From positions 10,230,001 to 10,294,000 of the forward strand of contig NC_046675.1 of the NCBI RefSeq assembly GCF_003369915.1: DNA of 64,000 bases, in the 5' to 3' direction. Numbering within the stretch: the first letter of the stretch is position 1; each line of letters opens with the position of its first letter. The DNA comes from Drosophila miranda (taxonomy: Eukaryota > Arthropoda > Insecta > Diptera > Drosophilidae). A program made the translations under genes and the position numbers. The notes beneath the pieces were generated by a model that ran no database searches, was not told where the DNA came from, and was given only the letters and a program-made list of their open reading frames with translations. Shown piece after piece: positions 24,939 to 36,331 of the stretch.

Positions 24939-25862
24939 TCACTTGCTTACGAAATTTACTGGCCTTTTTAAATCGTATACAAGGCACAGGTCGTGCCCCG
25001 TCTGCGGGCTGGGCCAGGCACAGGTGGGAGCAGCTCCCGTTGTTGATCTTGCACGTATTAGCCCCACCTGTCGCTTGTCGTTGCACACAAGCAGCGAAGT
25101 GATGTAAGTCATGCCCGAGTGGACGAGGCTGCGGTTCTCGCCCGTCGTCTTGTGCACCCGCTCAATGTCGCCGGTGTTCCAGTCGTAGTCCTGATACAGG
25201 GAAACCGCGTACGGCTCATCGGTGTCGCTGCAAACCAGTATCGGGTGCTTCTTACCCCAGTCGGCGCTCTCTATCTTCGCTGGCCGCGACTGGGTGGCCC
25301 AGTAGAGGCGACTCCTCTCCTGGTCGAATGTGAGCCCGGCCGCATAGTTGGCTCCCGCCACGATGGTTTGCAGCTCGGATCCGTCCATCGTGGCACGCCG
25401 TATGGAGTCCGAAGGCGACTCTGTCCAGTACATGTAGCCGCGGCGCGGCTCGAGGACCAGGGACCGGGGCTCCTCCACCTCCTTCCACAAGAGCACGCGC
25501 CGACTGCTGCCATCCAGGCGGGCGACCTCGATGAGACGAACCTCCGCATCGGACCATCGGATGCCGTCCGGCCCAATCAGACCCGAGTCCACGATCTGCT
25601 GCACATAGGAGCCATTGAGAAAGACCCGGAAGATGCACTTGGTCTTCTGGTCAGTCCAGTAGATGCGCCTCTCCGCCACCGACACGTCCAGGGCGTGCGC
25701 ATCGCCCACATCCTTGAAGGGTATCGCTCGTCGTCGTGGTTCCGTTCCCGTCGCTGTACTCGGTCGAGAGAACAGCAGGAAGGCGGCAGGCACAGGTACA
25801 GGCGGTGGAGCAGGCCCCATTACCCACGGCTCCCGCACGTTCTCCACGGTCTTTCCACGCAC
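24939..25862 (-). pseudogene. Array unit 4: partial YWTD propeller ORF
   Basis: 307 codons, S-type (PSTATG, DSG), short upstream spacer. It is nearly identical to unit 6, supporting dimer-wise amplification. Confidence 0.65.
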
Positions 25863-26147
25863 CAGACGCCAGAATCCTGAAGACGCCTGTGTCCAGATGC
25901 CGTTTCAGACGAACAGCTGTTCCACCCCCACCCCCAGTCCGGCGTCTGTTCTTCTTCTTCCTTTTGCTCTGATTTTGCTGTGAATTCGTCTTCTTCTTCT
26001 TTTTGTCAACCGGCTAGAACCGGGAGACTGTTAACACTCTGTTAATAAGCTTTTGTGCTCTGTTAGAAATAGCGAGCTTTTTCGTGCAGGCTATTCCTGT
26101 ATCTGCAGCAGCTGTTGTGTGCAGTTCACACTCTTTTAGTTATATAT

Positions 26148-27071
26148 TCACTTGCTTACGAAATTTACTGGCCTTTTTAAATCGTATACAAGGCACAGGT
26201 CGTGCCCCGTCTGCGGGCTGGGCCAGGCACAGGTGGGAGCAGCTCCCGTTGTTGATCTTGCACGTATTAGCCCCACCTGTCGCTTGTCGTTGCACACAAG
26301 CAGCGAAGTGATGTAAGTCATGCCCGAGTGGACGAGGCTGCGGTTCTCGCCCGTCGTCTTGTGCACCCGCTCAATGTCGCCGGTGTTCCAGTCGTAGTCC
26401 TGAAACAGGGAAACAGCGTACGGCTCATCGGTGTCGCTGCAAACCAGTATCGGGTGCTTCTTACCCCAGTCGGCGCTCTCTATCTTCGTTGGCCGCGACT
26501 GGGTGGCCCAGTAGAGGCGACTCCTCTCCTGGTCGAATGTGAGCCCGGCCGCATAGTTGGCTCCCGCCACGATGGTTTGCAGCTCGGATCCGTCCATCGT
26601 GGCACGCCGTATGGAGTCCGAAGGCGACTCTGTCCAGTACATGTAGCCGCGGCGCGGCTCGAGGACCAGGGACCGGGGCTCCTCCACCTCCTTCCACAAG
26701 AGCACGCGCCGACTGCTGCCATCCAGGCGGGCGACCTCGATGAGACGAACCTCCGCATCGGACCATCGGATGCCGTCCGGCCCAATCAGACCCGAGTCCA
26801 CGATCTGCTGCACATAGGAGCCATTGAGAAAGACCCGGAAGATGCACTTGGTCTTCTGGTCAGTCCAGTAGATGCGCCTCTCCGCCACCGACACGTCCAG
26901 GGCGTGCGCATCGCCCACATCCTTGAAGGGTATCGCTCGTCGTCGTGGTTCCGTTCCCGTCGCTGTTCTCGGTCGAGAGAACAGCAGGAAGGCGGCAGGC
27001 ACAGGTACAGGCGGTGGAGCAGGCCCCATTACCCACGGCTCCCGCACGTTCTCCACGGTCTTTCCACGCAC
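26148..27071 (-). pseudogene. Array unit 5: partial YWTD propeller ORF
   Basis: 307 codons, R-type with a long upstream spacer but DSG instead of DTG. Private changes are T for A in RPTKIES, F for Y in SLFQDY, and a ttattcttcc variant in the spacer. The open frame is kept despite these changes. Confidence 0.65.
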
Positions 27072-27389
27072 CAGACGCCAGAATCCTGAAGACGCCGGTG
27101 TCCAGATGCCGTTTCAGACGAACAGCTGTTCCACCCCCACCCCCAGTCCGGCGTCTGTTCTTATTCTTCCTTTTGCTCTGATTTTGCTCTGATTTTGCTC
27201 TGATTTTGCTATGATTTTGCTGTGAATTCGTCTTCTTCTTCTTTTTGTCAACCGGCTAGAACCGGGAGACTGTTAACACTCTGTTAATAAGCTTTTGTGC
27301 TCTGTTAGAAATAGCGAGCTTTTTCGTGCAGGCTATTCCTGTATCTGCAGCAGCTGTTGTGTGCAGTTCACACTCTTTTAGTTATATAT

Positions 27390-28313
27390 TCACTTGCTTA
27401 CGAAATTTACTGGCCTTTTTAAATCGTATACAAGGCACAGGTCGTGCCCCGTCTGCGGGCTGGGCCAGGCACAGGTGGGAGCAGCTCCCGTTGTTGATCT
27501 TGCACGTATTAGCCCCACCTGTCGCTTGTCGTTGCACACAAGCAGCGAAGTGATGTAAGTCATGCCCGAGTGGACGAGGCTGCGGTTCTCGCCCGTCGTC
27601 TTGTGCACCCGCTCAATGTCGCCGGTGTTCCAGTCGTAGTCCTGATACAGGGAAACCGCGTACGGCTCATCGGTGTCGCTGCAAACCAGTATCGGGTGCT
27701 TCTTACCCCAGTCGGCGCTCTCTATCTTCGCTGGCCGCGACTGGGTGGCCCAGTAGAGGCGACTCCTCTCCTGGTCGAATGTGAGCCCGGCCGCATAGTT
27801 GGCTCCCGCCACGATGGTTTGCAGCTCGGATCCGTCCATCGTGGCACGCCGTATGGAGTCCGAAGGCGACTCTGTCCAGTACATGTAGCCGCGGCGCGGC
27901 TCGAGGACCAGGGACCGGGGCTCCTCCACCTCCTTCCACAAGAGCACGCGCCGACTGCTGCCATCCAGGCGGGCGACCTCGATGAGACGAACCTCCGCAT
28001 CGGACCATCGGATGCCGTCCGGCCCAATCAGACCCGAGTCCACGATCTGCTGCACATAGGAGCCATTGAGAAAGACCCGGAAGATGCACTTGGTCTTCTG
28101 GTCAGTCCAGTAGATGCGCCTCTCCGCCACCGACACGTCCAGGGCGTGCGCATCGCCCACATCCTTGAAGGGTATCGCTCGTCGTCGTGGTTCCGTTCCC
28201 GTCGCTGTACTCGGTCGAGAGAACAGCAGGAAGGCGGCAGGCACAGGTACAGGCGGTGGAGCAGGCCCCATTACCCACGGCTCCCGCACGTTCTCCACGG
28301 TCTTTCCACGCAC
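27390..28313 (-). pseudogene. Array unit 6: partial YWTD propeller ORF
   Basis: 307 codons, S-type. Its upstream VNTR has three copies, intermediate between the two classes, and the array ends about 150 bp further on at 28466 in a TTCTTCTTC run, followed by unrelated AT-rich DNA and the DRE block. Confidence 0.65.
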
Positions 28314-28530
28314 CAGACGCCAGAATCCTGAAGACGCCTGTGTCCAGATGCCGTTTCAGACGAACAGCTGTTCCACCCCCACCCCCAGTCCGGCGTCTGT
28401 TCTTCTTCTTCCTTTTGCTCTGATTTTGCTATGATTTTGCTGTGAATTCGTCTTCTTCTTCTTTTTTCCATGAAATTTTCATGTAATTTTAAAAATGAGC
28501 TGTCTTTTAAAAAAGGTTTCAACATTCCGG

Positions 28531-28550
28531 TATCGATAGCACTATCGATA
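28531..28550. promoter_or_regulatory. Two TATCGATA sites
   Basis: Two perfect DRE cores at 28531-28538 and 28543-28550, 4 bp apart, directly left of repeat unit D. They are followed by the same GTTGCCAGACCC-AATATACC block seen after 2598. One site has been gained relative to the other copies. Confidence 0.45.
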
Positions 28551-28943
28551 GATCGATGTCGAAAAACCATCGCCATTTTGGCGTTGCCAGACCCTTCGAA
28601 ATATACCGTGTTTTTTTTAAATATACCAAAAAGTATACCCATGACAAAAACGAACTTAGCCCACTTAAGCCGCCACCATTCAAACATTCCAACGACAGAT
28701 ATATACTGATTGTATATTCTTCTTGTAGACCCATCCTGTCCTTTCTCTTTGCTTACAAAAACACCTTGGAATTTATATCTCTCGTGCTTTACTATAAGTA
28801 GGTTTTGAGTATTCTGTCAGACTAAAAATATTGTATCTTCATAAGTTTCTTGTTGTAGACTTTCACAGATAATGAACCCTTTGTAACCACCACCCACTAT
28901 ACAAAAAACACATCAAGTTCGTTCGACTACAGCTTTATTACCC

Positions 28944-29491
28944 TTAACAGCCGGCATCCAATTTATTGCAGCCCTTTATCATCAGGAGGATTTGGTTCAT
29001 CCTTTCAGACTCTCCCTGCTCGACCATTTTCTTCCAGCCCTTCAGCCCCATGCAACTCATCAGGTGGCCATAAACAAGCGCCAGATGGAAGCAGGAGATG
29101 TAGAGAAGACAGCAGCTGCGCTCGAAGGCGGGAAGATCGCAACGCCCCCACTGTAGGCACCACAATCTGCCCTCTTCAGAGCGGATGCTTGCTACGCTAC
29201 TTCTTCCTTCTTCGAACCGGCGCTTTTCTATGGCGACCTCCTCAGTGATTTGCATGTGGCCGTAGAGCAGGCAAAAATTGGACGAGCAGTGCGCAGTCTG
29301 GGAGGCTGAACCAATTCCAGAGATTGATCCACCAGAAGTAGGCGAAGAGCTAGACGTCGCCGGTCCGCCAAAAATTACTGGCTGCCATCATGAACAGAAC
29401 AGAAAGGTAGGGTGCCTGGTGAAATGAGAGAGAATAAGTCAAATATATTTAGAAATTAACATTCAGTTACCTTTTCGGATTCCACGGACAT
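28944..29491 (-). CDS. Unrecognised 152-residue cysteine-rich protein, copy D
   Basis: Exon 1 29471-29491, exon 2 28944-29381, same splice sites and intact frame. Small differences from A and C lie in the intron (GAGAG for GGGAG region) and the leader (gcattcacc for ggatccacc). This copy has the longest upstream region, including a CTCF-like site at 30096. It is the best candidate for a functional parental copy. Function is unknown. Confidence 0.6.
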
Positions 29492-30095
29492 GGGCTATAT
29501 CTCAGCAGTATGGTTGACAGCTGCTGCAGCATTCACCGTCGCGACAGGTCCACAAAGGTCAACAGGGTCAACAGCAAGGACTATAGCGGCCGACGCAGCA
29601 CAGTCTACAAACACAAAACTAAAAATTAAACAAGATTTTTCGATGTTCACTCTACTGCTCCTGGTTTCAGAATGACGAGACACATAAAACCAACCCGTAT
29701 TCCATTTTTTCCAAGAGTTTGAACTGACTCAAGGCCAATGTGATGATATTTATTTAAACAGTTCAACGACTTGAAGTAAATGGCGAAAAATATTACTGAT
29801 TGTAAATTCTTCTTGTAAATCCATCCTATCCTTCCGTTTAACTGGCAACTGAACTGCGCTAAAATTATTAAATTTTCATTATTTTCGGTGGAATATTAAA
29901 ATACCCGTCCACGGGAAATCCTCCAATTGAGATGGTACTGCTTCGATAAATCGCGACAGCTGATTGCTGGTGGTGGTGGTTCCTCGATGCTGTTGTCGAA
30001 TGTCACTCTGACAGAAGCTCGCCGCTTTATATCGTGATCGATTTGTCACTCGACAAAAGCTGAAATGTATGGTATGAAATTGATGTAAAAGTACA

Positions 30096-30112
30096 GTGCC
30101 GCCATCTAGTGG
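30096..30112. promoter_or_regulatory. CTCF-like site, unit D
   Basis: Identical 17-mer to the one at 4603, in the same position relative to the gene. It is missing from truncated unit B and from array-interrupted unit C. Confidence 0.35.
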
Positions 30113-30332
30113 ACTTGTTGTTTCTGATAGATACATTTATCAATATCATCCCTGCGAGGCAGTTCAAAAGCAAGCGGGAAAAATTTAAAAGTGTTCATGA
30201 AAATAAAAGAAGGTACAAGGTTTGTGGACTTTGGACTTACCTTGTCCCTTCCCTACAAACGACCATAAAAAATTGATCAAGAGCATTCTTTGCCTGCCGT
30301 AGGCTTTTTGGTTAAACATTGCCCATAAACGC

Positions 30333-30446
30333 CTACGAATGCGGGGCTTTCACGTATATTTTTCCGAACTGGTCGAGGAATGTTTCCAACAGCTCAATCA
30401 GTTTGGTGCACTCAACACCCTCAGAGATAGACGACTCCCGTAGATT
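30333..30446 (-). pseudogene. Orphan exon-like stretch
   Basis: A minus-strand 38-codon frame starting right after a good acceptor (pyrimidines then TTTCACAG at 30450-30447). It reads NLRESSISEGVECTKLIELL, continues ETFLDQFGKIYVKAPHS and ends TAG. The composition is protein-like and the acceptor is convincing. No upstream exon was found: the sequence to the right quickly becomes the inverted-ended element. It is probably the last exon of a gene cut off by rearrangement. Family not recognised. Confidence 0.3.
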
Positions 30447-30685
30447 CTGTGAAATGGAGCAGGAAAAATTGGAACATCACAGCGATCTTCCACATGATCC
30501 TACTGGCCGGTACAAATGATAAAGAATGATACAAAGGTAATAAACATAACACGAATTATAAAGATGATAAAGAATAGAAGGATATTTGGATGTTGCAAAG
30601 TTTTCGTAATGCAGAAAGTAAGTACTTTCGGCCCTATAAAGACTTTTCCTTCGGTATATCAGAACGCTAAAAAAACAAGTATTTT

Positions 30686-31436
30686 TATACCCGATACTCA
30701 AAATGAGTTTAGGGGTATATTAGATTTGTGGTGAAAATGGATGTGTGTAAGGTCCAGAAGGAAGCGTTTCCAACCCCATAAAGTATATATATTCTTGATC
30801 AGCATCAATAGCCGAATCGATTGAGCCATGTCTGTCTGTCCGCCTGTCCGTCCGTCTGTACGTCCCTATGAGCGCCCAGTGCTCAAAGACTATAAGAGCT
30901 AGATCAACTTCTTGTGTGATATGTAACTGTTAGAAATGTATTTCAAAACTTCGTCCCGCCCCATTTCGCCCCCATAAAGGACCAAGATTTGTGGAGAAAA
31001 CCAAAAAGCCAGAATGAAGAAAACAATTTTATTCTTTCTCGCTCTGTCTTTCTCTAACACACAAGATTCATGGTCGGCTTTGTCTATCAAGAGACCTATC
31101 AGAGACTATAAGAGCTAGAGCAACAAAATTTGGTATCAAAATTTCAAAATTTCTCCCCACCCCTTTCCGCCTCCGCAAATGACGAAAATCTGTGGCATCC
31201 ACAATTTTAAAGATACGGGAAAATTAAAAACGCACAATCATAGAGAATGACCATATCTACCAGATTGTTGAATCTTGATCAGATCGCATTATTATTATAG
31301 CCAACAGTAAGAAATCAATTTTCGTTCGCTACGCAGTGCCCGACGACATGTTCTGTCTCTCTCGCACGTAATCTTTTTCGTTCAATGTTAACGCCGTCTG
31401 CCGGAGGAGAGCCATACTGATTAAGTATCGGGTATA
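30686..31436. mobile_element. MITE-like element with 13-bp terminal inverted repeats
   Basis: Starts TATACCCGATACT (30686-30698) and ends with its exact reverse complement AGTATCGGGTATA (31424-31436), 751 bp in all. The interior contains TGTCTGTCTGTCCG and CTATAAGAGCTAGA motifs, the latter twice, and no transposase. I associate it with a dispersed repeat of obscura-group flies but cannot name the family with certainty. Confidence 0.65.
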
Positions 31437-34400
31437 AATGTAGAGTTGCGGTCGCATCAGCAATTCACAACGTTCCCCCTCGTTGTTTATACTAATATGG
31501 GCTTTCTATGGAAAGGTCCAAAATTAAAAATCAATAAAAAAACATTTCAATATACTCAATATACTTTTTCCCGTGTCTAACAGTAAGAGCAAACAACATA
31601 ATTCGGTGTATCTGTGATAAATATTTTATTCAAATACAATTCAAATGAAAAAAAAAATATACTTTTGTCCGACTTATTTGGTCCCGTTCGACATCAAAGA
31701 TAAAAAATTATTTTTACTTAAATTTTGATATTAGTATAAAATATTTTATTTAATTATATCTTTTATATAAAAAAAATTAATGTTTTCCTTAAATTATATT
31801 GAACTCTGAAGACTGTTTCTAGCTAAAACGAAATTTCCCAAAGCTTTTCCCATTTCTGTTAATTGTTAATGTTCTAGTCATGTCCTACAGAAGTGTGGGT
31901 TGATTCATCATTAGATCGAATCGAATAAAAATGATATTCAAAATAGCTGGCCCAATCGTCGAATCTAATAGATGGCCAAACACGAGCCTCCAAAAGCTGG
32001 GCAGAACACGTTTTGTTGGCAGCACCTCCAACGCCAAAGCGGGGGAAGGGGGAAAGAGCGCAAAGCAAAGCAAAGCAAAGCGAAAGCCAACCGAAGCAAA
32101 CGTGCTCCCGAGCCAAACGAAAGACTCAAGACACGAACTCGAGCCATGGGACTGGGTACTGGAAAAGCAACAGAATGAGAATGAGAAAAGCAAAAAGCCA
32201 CAGCAGAGCAGAGCTGGAAAAAGAAAGTGCAAGTGGACGCGGATGCTTAAGTATTCCGTCAGCGGTTTCTGTGTCTGTATCTGTGTCTGGTTTATTTTGT
32301 TCTCCTTGTGTCTGTTTGTGTGTGCTCCCCCCGCCGCAGCAGCGGAAGGTAGGCCAGGCCCAAGACCAAGACCAAGACCGAGACCGAGACCGAGACCCAC
32401 TGCTAGATCGAACGTCAAAGCCAAAACCAAAGCCGAATCCAAGAGCGCGTTGGCGATGACGAAGCCAGCAGCAGCAACAGCAGCAGCAGCGGAGGCAGAG
32501 GCAGAGGCAGCAACGGTGACGGTGACGGCAACGTCGCTGCTTGACCTACTTCCAGGGGCTCTGCTCCATACAATCAGAATGTTTCATGTTTCGATTTTAT
32601 TATTTTTATTTTCTGTTTCTCTTTTTCGTGTATCTTTTCGATTTGCTGGTCAGCAACGGACGCTGCTGCCCATTGTATGATGATGGTGTATGTGTATCTG
32701 TGTGCGCTTTGTTGGTGTGAAGTTACTTTTTCTTTTCTTGCGGCTTTATTGCTCTCAATTGTTCGTGCTGGTGGCTGGCTGGTACTGTTACTGGTAGGCC
32801 TATGAAAGATACTCGCACAAGAACCATTTATTTTGTTGGCATGACTTTCGAAAAAAAACATTGTTTTATATTTCACTCGCTTGTGGCTGGGAAAGGCAGA
32901 TCCCGCACACAAACCATCTTGTGTGTGTCTCTTGAGCCAAACCCCTGCTTCCCAAAGAACTATCCATCCATATCCAGGGCCATTAGAGCTGCTCCTGCAC
33001 GCCTGTCGGATTTGCCACAGATATATGCTCGTACGTACCACATATGTATCTTCAGGCTGCCACTGCCACTGCCGCTCTGTTGCTGTCGGCAGCATGACAT
33101 AAACTTTCGATTGTCTGCCCGTCACATAACTGTTACTTACTCGTCTTGTGCCCCAGCTGCCGCACTCCATCCCGCTCTCAATCTACCATCCACCAGCCAC
33201 CTCTTCTCTGATTCTTTTTTGGTTATTTCGTTTGGTCTTTTGGGCTTAAATGGGTAATTGGGTCAGGCCCCACGATGGCCGCTTTCGGGAAAGGCTTTTC
33301 AAACTCATTTCACTTAAAATTCTTTTGGCCTGGCTTAATGTTCGAGTGTATTTAGTCTTCTTCTCGGCTGCTGCTGGCCCTTAGTCATGCGTTCTTTTAC
33401 GAGACCTTATGAAATCACACACAGAGAGATCTCTCTCTACTCTTTTTGAAAATTTACAACTTTCATGGCTTATTCTTTGGCTTTGGGGTGCTCTCTGGCT
33501 TAATGCGTTTGGCATCGTTTCATTTTTTCTTTTTTTTTTTCTTTCTTTTTAGTTCTTCGGGCGTTTTCTGCCTCCGTCTTGGCGCGTCTTGTTAATAATT
33601 TTATGTTAATTATTAAAAAGTGAAAATACGATTTCTGGCTTTTGAGGTCTCGGCTTTTGGCTGCATTAATCATTTGCCCAGCGATACAGATACATCTTTT
33701 TCGTATCTTTCTGTATCTTTGTTGAGAGTTTTCGTTGCGGTTCTGGGGCTGCTCTCAGGTTTATATAACCAACCGGGCTTCCAATTAAATCTATTAGCTC
33801 TGCTATTGTTGCTGGCACCATCATTTGGCAATCAAAATCAAAAGAGAAACAACAAAATATTCCGTTTCCATATTAGCATGTAAATACAAAAAAATTTGGT
33901 TTTGGGTCTTGGGCCTATTAGATGGTTGGAAAGTCTCTGGAGATGGCAGATGACACCATGATCGGGCAGTATTTCGAAACTCCATCTGTATCTGCATTCT
34001 GCTTCTTAGATGGGGAAAAGCGCACGTAATGAAGTGATTTATATCTCTCTATATATGTAACAGTCCCTTGGGTTTAGCATAAAACTTTCACCCATCAGCA
34101 GCAGCAGACGCAGCAGAATTACCATCAATCGATGGCATTGGTGCCCATAGAATTGGTAGCGCTTTTACATTGGACAATTCTTCGACAATTCTTTGAGCTG
34201 TGAGAAAAATCCACAATGGAAATGGAAAAAAACGCAGAACAAACAGAGGCCTTATAGGCCTACTGTGTGAGCAGCGGCGGGCAATTCAATCGCGGCGGCA
34301 CAATGGTCTAGAGCCAGGGAAAATGTACACCATGCGGTGTGTGGTGTATAGCAGACATCTTCTACATTAGAAAGTTTTTCCACAACTGCAACGACAGTGC

Positions 34401-35182
34401 AGGCATCCGCAGCAGCAGCAGCAGCAGCAGGCAGAGGGGCAGCAACAGCATCAGCATCAGCAAGAGCTAAGAAACAAAAGAAACAACTGTAAGTGTACAG
34501 AGAGCTCCCAAAAGATACTTAAAATGGAGCCTCCTGCTAAAGTCAGAGCCAGAGCTTGCAACGCTCACTGAGCATGGGGCAGGCAACTAAAGCAACTGGC
34601 AACAACAGATACTAAATGCAGCCAGTGAAAGATTTCCAAATGCAACTACCGACTGCACTCGACAAATACTGAAAGATAATTTCTGCTTTGCTGGCTGGCT
34701 GGCTGGCTGGGGCTCCGTTGTTGGGGGCAATTAAAGTATAATTAAGAATCTAATGGAGTTTCACTCTCCTTGTGCGTAATTAGCCACAAAGAAAAGTAAA
34801 AACTGAAGCCACACAATGGCTTCAATGGAAAGGCAAGCGCAAAAATAAAAATTGTGTCTGGCTGGAAACAAAGGCCACAAACAAACAAAAAATACGGTTT
34901 AAATTATATAATTATCAAAAAAATCTTGACAAAAATAGACGAAAGTTGTAATTTGCAACAAGCGCAAGCAAAACGGAACGGAAGGGAAAGGAAGGGAAAG
35001 GAAAGGCAAAGGCAAAGAAGGGAAAGGAAAGAAGAGAAGAGAAAGAAGCAACCAAAAAGCCCGAAGTTTGTCGCTTAGAAGCGAGGCTTCGACTTCCACT
35101 TCGGCAGCGACAGCGACAGCGATGAAAGTTAAAGTTATAAAAGTCGGGGAACGTATTGGAATTGAAACTGTAAATAATTAGG

Positions 35183-35216
<34 letters not shown>

Positions 35217-35560
35217 TGGCTCCCAAGGCGAAACTCTTACTCGATGCGATGCGAAGCGAAGCACATGGCGAAGCACAAACTGCGGACCAAAACAAAAGAC
35301 TTCAACGAAGAACCAAACTTGAACGCGAACCCGAGAGCTTCCCTCTGCTCGGGGTGTGTGTGTGTGTGTGTGTGTATGTATCTGTGTGAAGATGGAGAGA
35401 AAGAAATGGTAAAAGCACACACCGAAGAACCCATACCATGTAGCCATGCATCTGTGTGTGTGTGTCTGTGGCAAGCGAAAGCGTCGCTGTTGCTGTTGCT
35501 GCCGATGAGAAACGAAATGGAATGGGCATGAAATTTCTTAGGCGATCTTTGAGGATAAGC
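31437..35560. other. Noncoding stretch upstream of the BTB gene
   Basis: Very AT-rich at 31540-31830, then a C/A/G-rich stretch with a CAAGAC/CGAGAC hexamer run at 32361-32396 and CAG runs near 32467-32490 and 34413-34432. The longest open frame (31931-32680) is made of these repeats and has no recognisable domain. It is likely intergenic or regulatory DNA. Confidence 0.5.
35185..35214. repeat. (GT)n microsatellite
   Basis: Fifteen GT units, followed by a second GT run at 35357-35374. Confidence 0.95.
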
Positions 35561-35565
35561 GCTGG

Positions 35566-36235
35566 TTTCACTGTGCGCTGCCGCACAGACGTCGACAGTG
35601 GTTCGAGGCAGACGTTACGTTCAAAACGTTCGGCGCGCAAGAATCTCCATCGCACCACAGACAAGCAACAAGCTGCTGCAGCAACCAGCAACCAAACCAA
35701 ACCAAACCAACATCTGGAACTGCGTGAAGAACTACAACTCGAAGCACTCGTAGAAAGTCCGCCTCAGTAGCGTCGCGCCTGCGCAGTGAACACAACCCAA
35801 CAGCCGGACGAACAAAATATCTATACAGAAAAGTGTGTCCCCCCCGAAAGAGTGTGCTACCTCCCCCCCCACCCAGTGTGAAAAATATTGTATATTGTAT
35901 ATATAGTAAGGTGTGCATCTGCAGCACCATGCCATCAGAAATGCAATCAAAATGTTGACTTCTCTTGACTTTGCGGATGGTTTATAGTTTTCTACCCAGT
36001 CTTTGGTAACGACCAGACCGATCATCATCGTCGTCGTCTTGTGTTCTCCGCATATCAAAACGCCAAGGCAAAAGTGAAAGTGATTTTTCGGGGCTGCTCC
36101 AACGTGTGCGTGAGTGCCACTTGAATTATAAATATTGCCATCGTACAATGACAACCAGCAGCAGGCAAACCAAATAAGTCTCAGCCTCAAGAGAAAACTA
36201 TCAAAATCGAATCAAAGAAATTTGGATTACCACCA

Positions 36236-36278
<43 letters not shown>

Positions 36279-36331
36279 AAGGATACAACAAGGATACTAT
36301 CATCGAGAACCTGTGGCAATTGAAATTGGAT
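35566..36331 (+). other. Candidate 5' UTR of the BTB gene
   Basis: A possible initiator TTTCACTG (A at 35570) is followed at the DPE distance by AGTGGT, a five-of-six match. The sequence from there to the ATG at 36332 has no in-frame start that would extend the protein convincingly and contains a (CCAG)n tract at 36237-36278. The start site is a guess. Confidence 0.3.
36237..36278. repeat. (CCAG)n tract
   Basis: About ten CCAG/GCCA units just upstream of the start codon of the BTB gene, giving a PASQ-type translation that is not a gene. Confidence 0.95.

Larger units (their letters stand above)
21435..28466 (-). repeat. YWTD-gene-derived tandem array (higher-order repeat)
   Basis: About 5.7 head-to-tail units. 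Minus-strand ORF starts lie at 22169, 23411, 24620, 25862, 27071 and 28313, giving spacings of 1242, 1209, 1242, 1209 and 1242 bp, so the real repeat is a 2451-bp dimer. The 33-bp difference comes from an 11-bp VNTR (TTTTGCTCTGA type), with five units in long spacers and two in short ones (three in the last). Long-spacer units encode PRTATG and have ccggtgtcc; short-spacer units encode PSTATG and have cctgtgtcc. Each unit is a piece of a YWTD beta-propeller gene plus about 300 bp of non-propeller spacer. It is flanked left by small gene C and right by unit D. Confidence 0.95.
28590..30308 (-). repeat. Amplified unit D
   Basis: Fourth copy, immediately right of the array. It shares an A in the leader (cagAatgacgag) with unit C against C in A and B. 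Unlike A, it continues past CCGTAGGCTTTT into sequence containing an exon-like stretch, so D may be closest to the ancestral locus. Confidence 0.9.

Noticed and set aside
21435..28466. Hairpin-RNA locus like those that silence drive genes
   Set aside because: All units point the same way. No inverted copy exists in the window, so a long hairpin transcript cannot form from this array alone.
31931..32680. 249-codon plus-strand frame
   Set aside because: Made largely of hexamer and CAG repeats (PRPRPRPR, AAATAAAAEAEAEA). No domain, no promoter or splice context.
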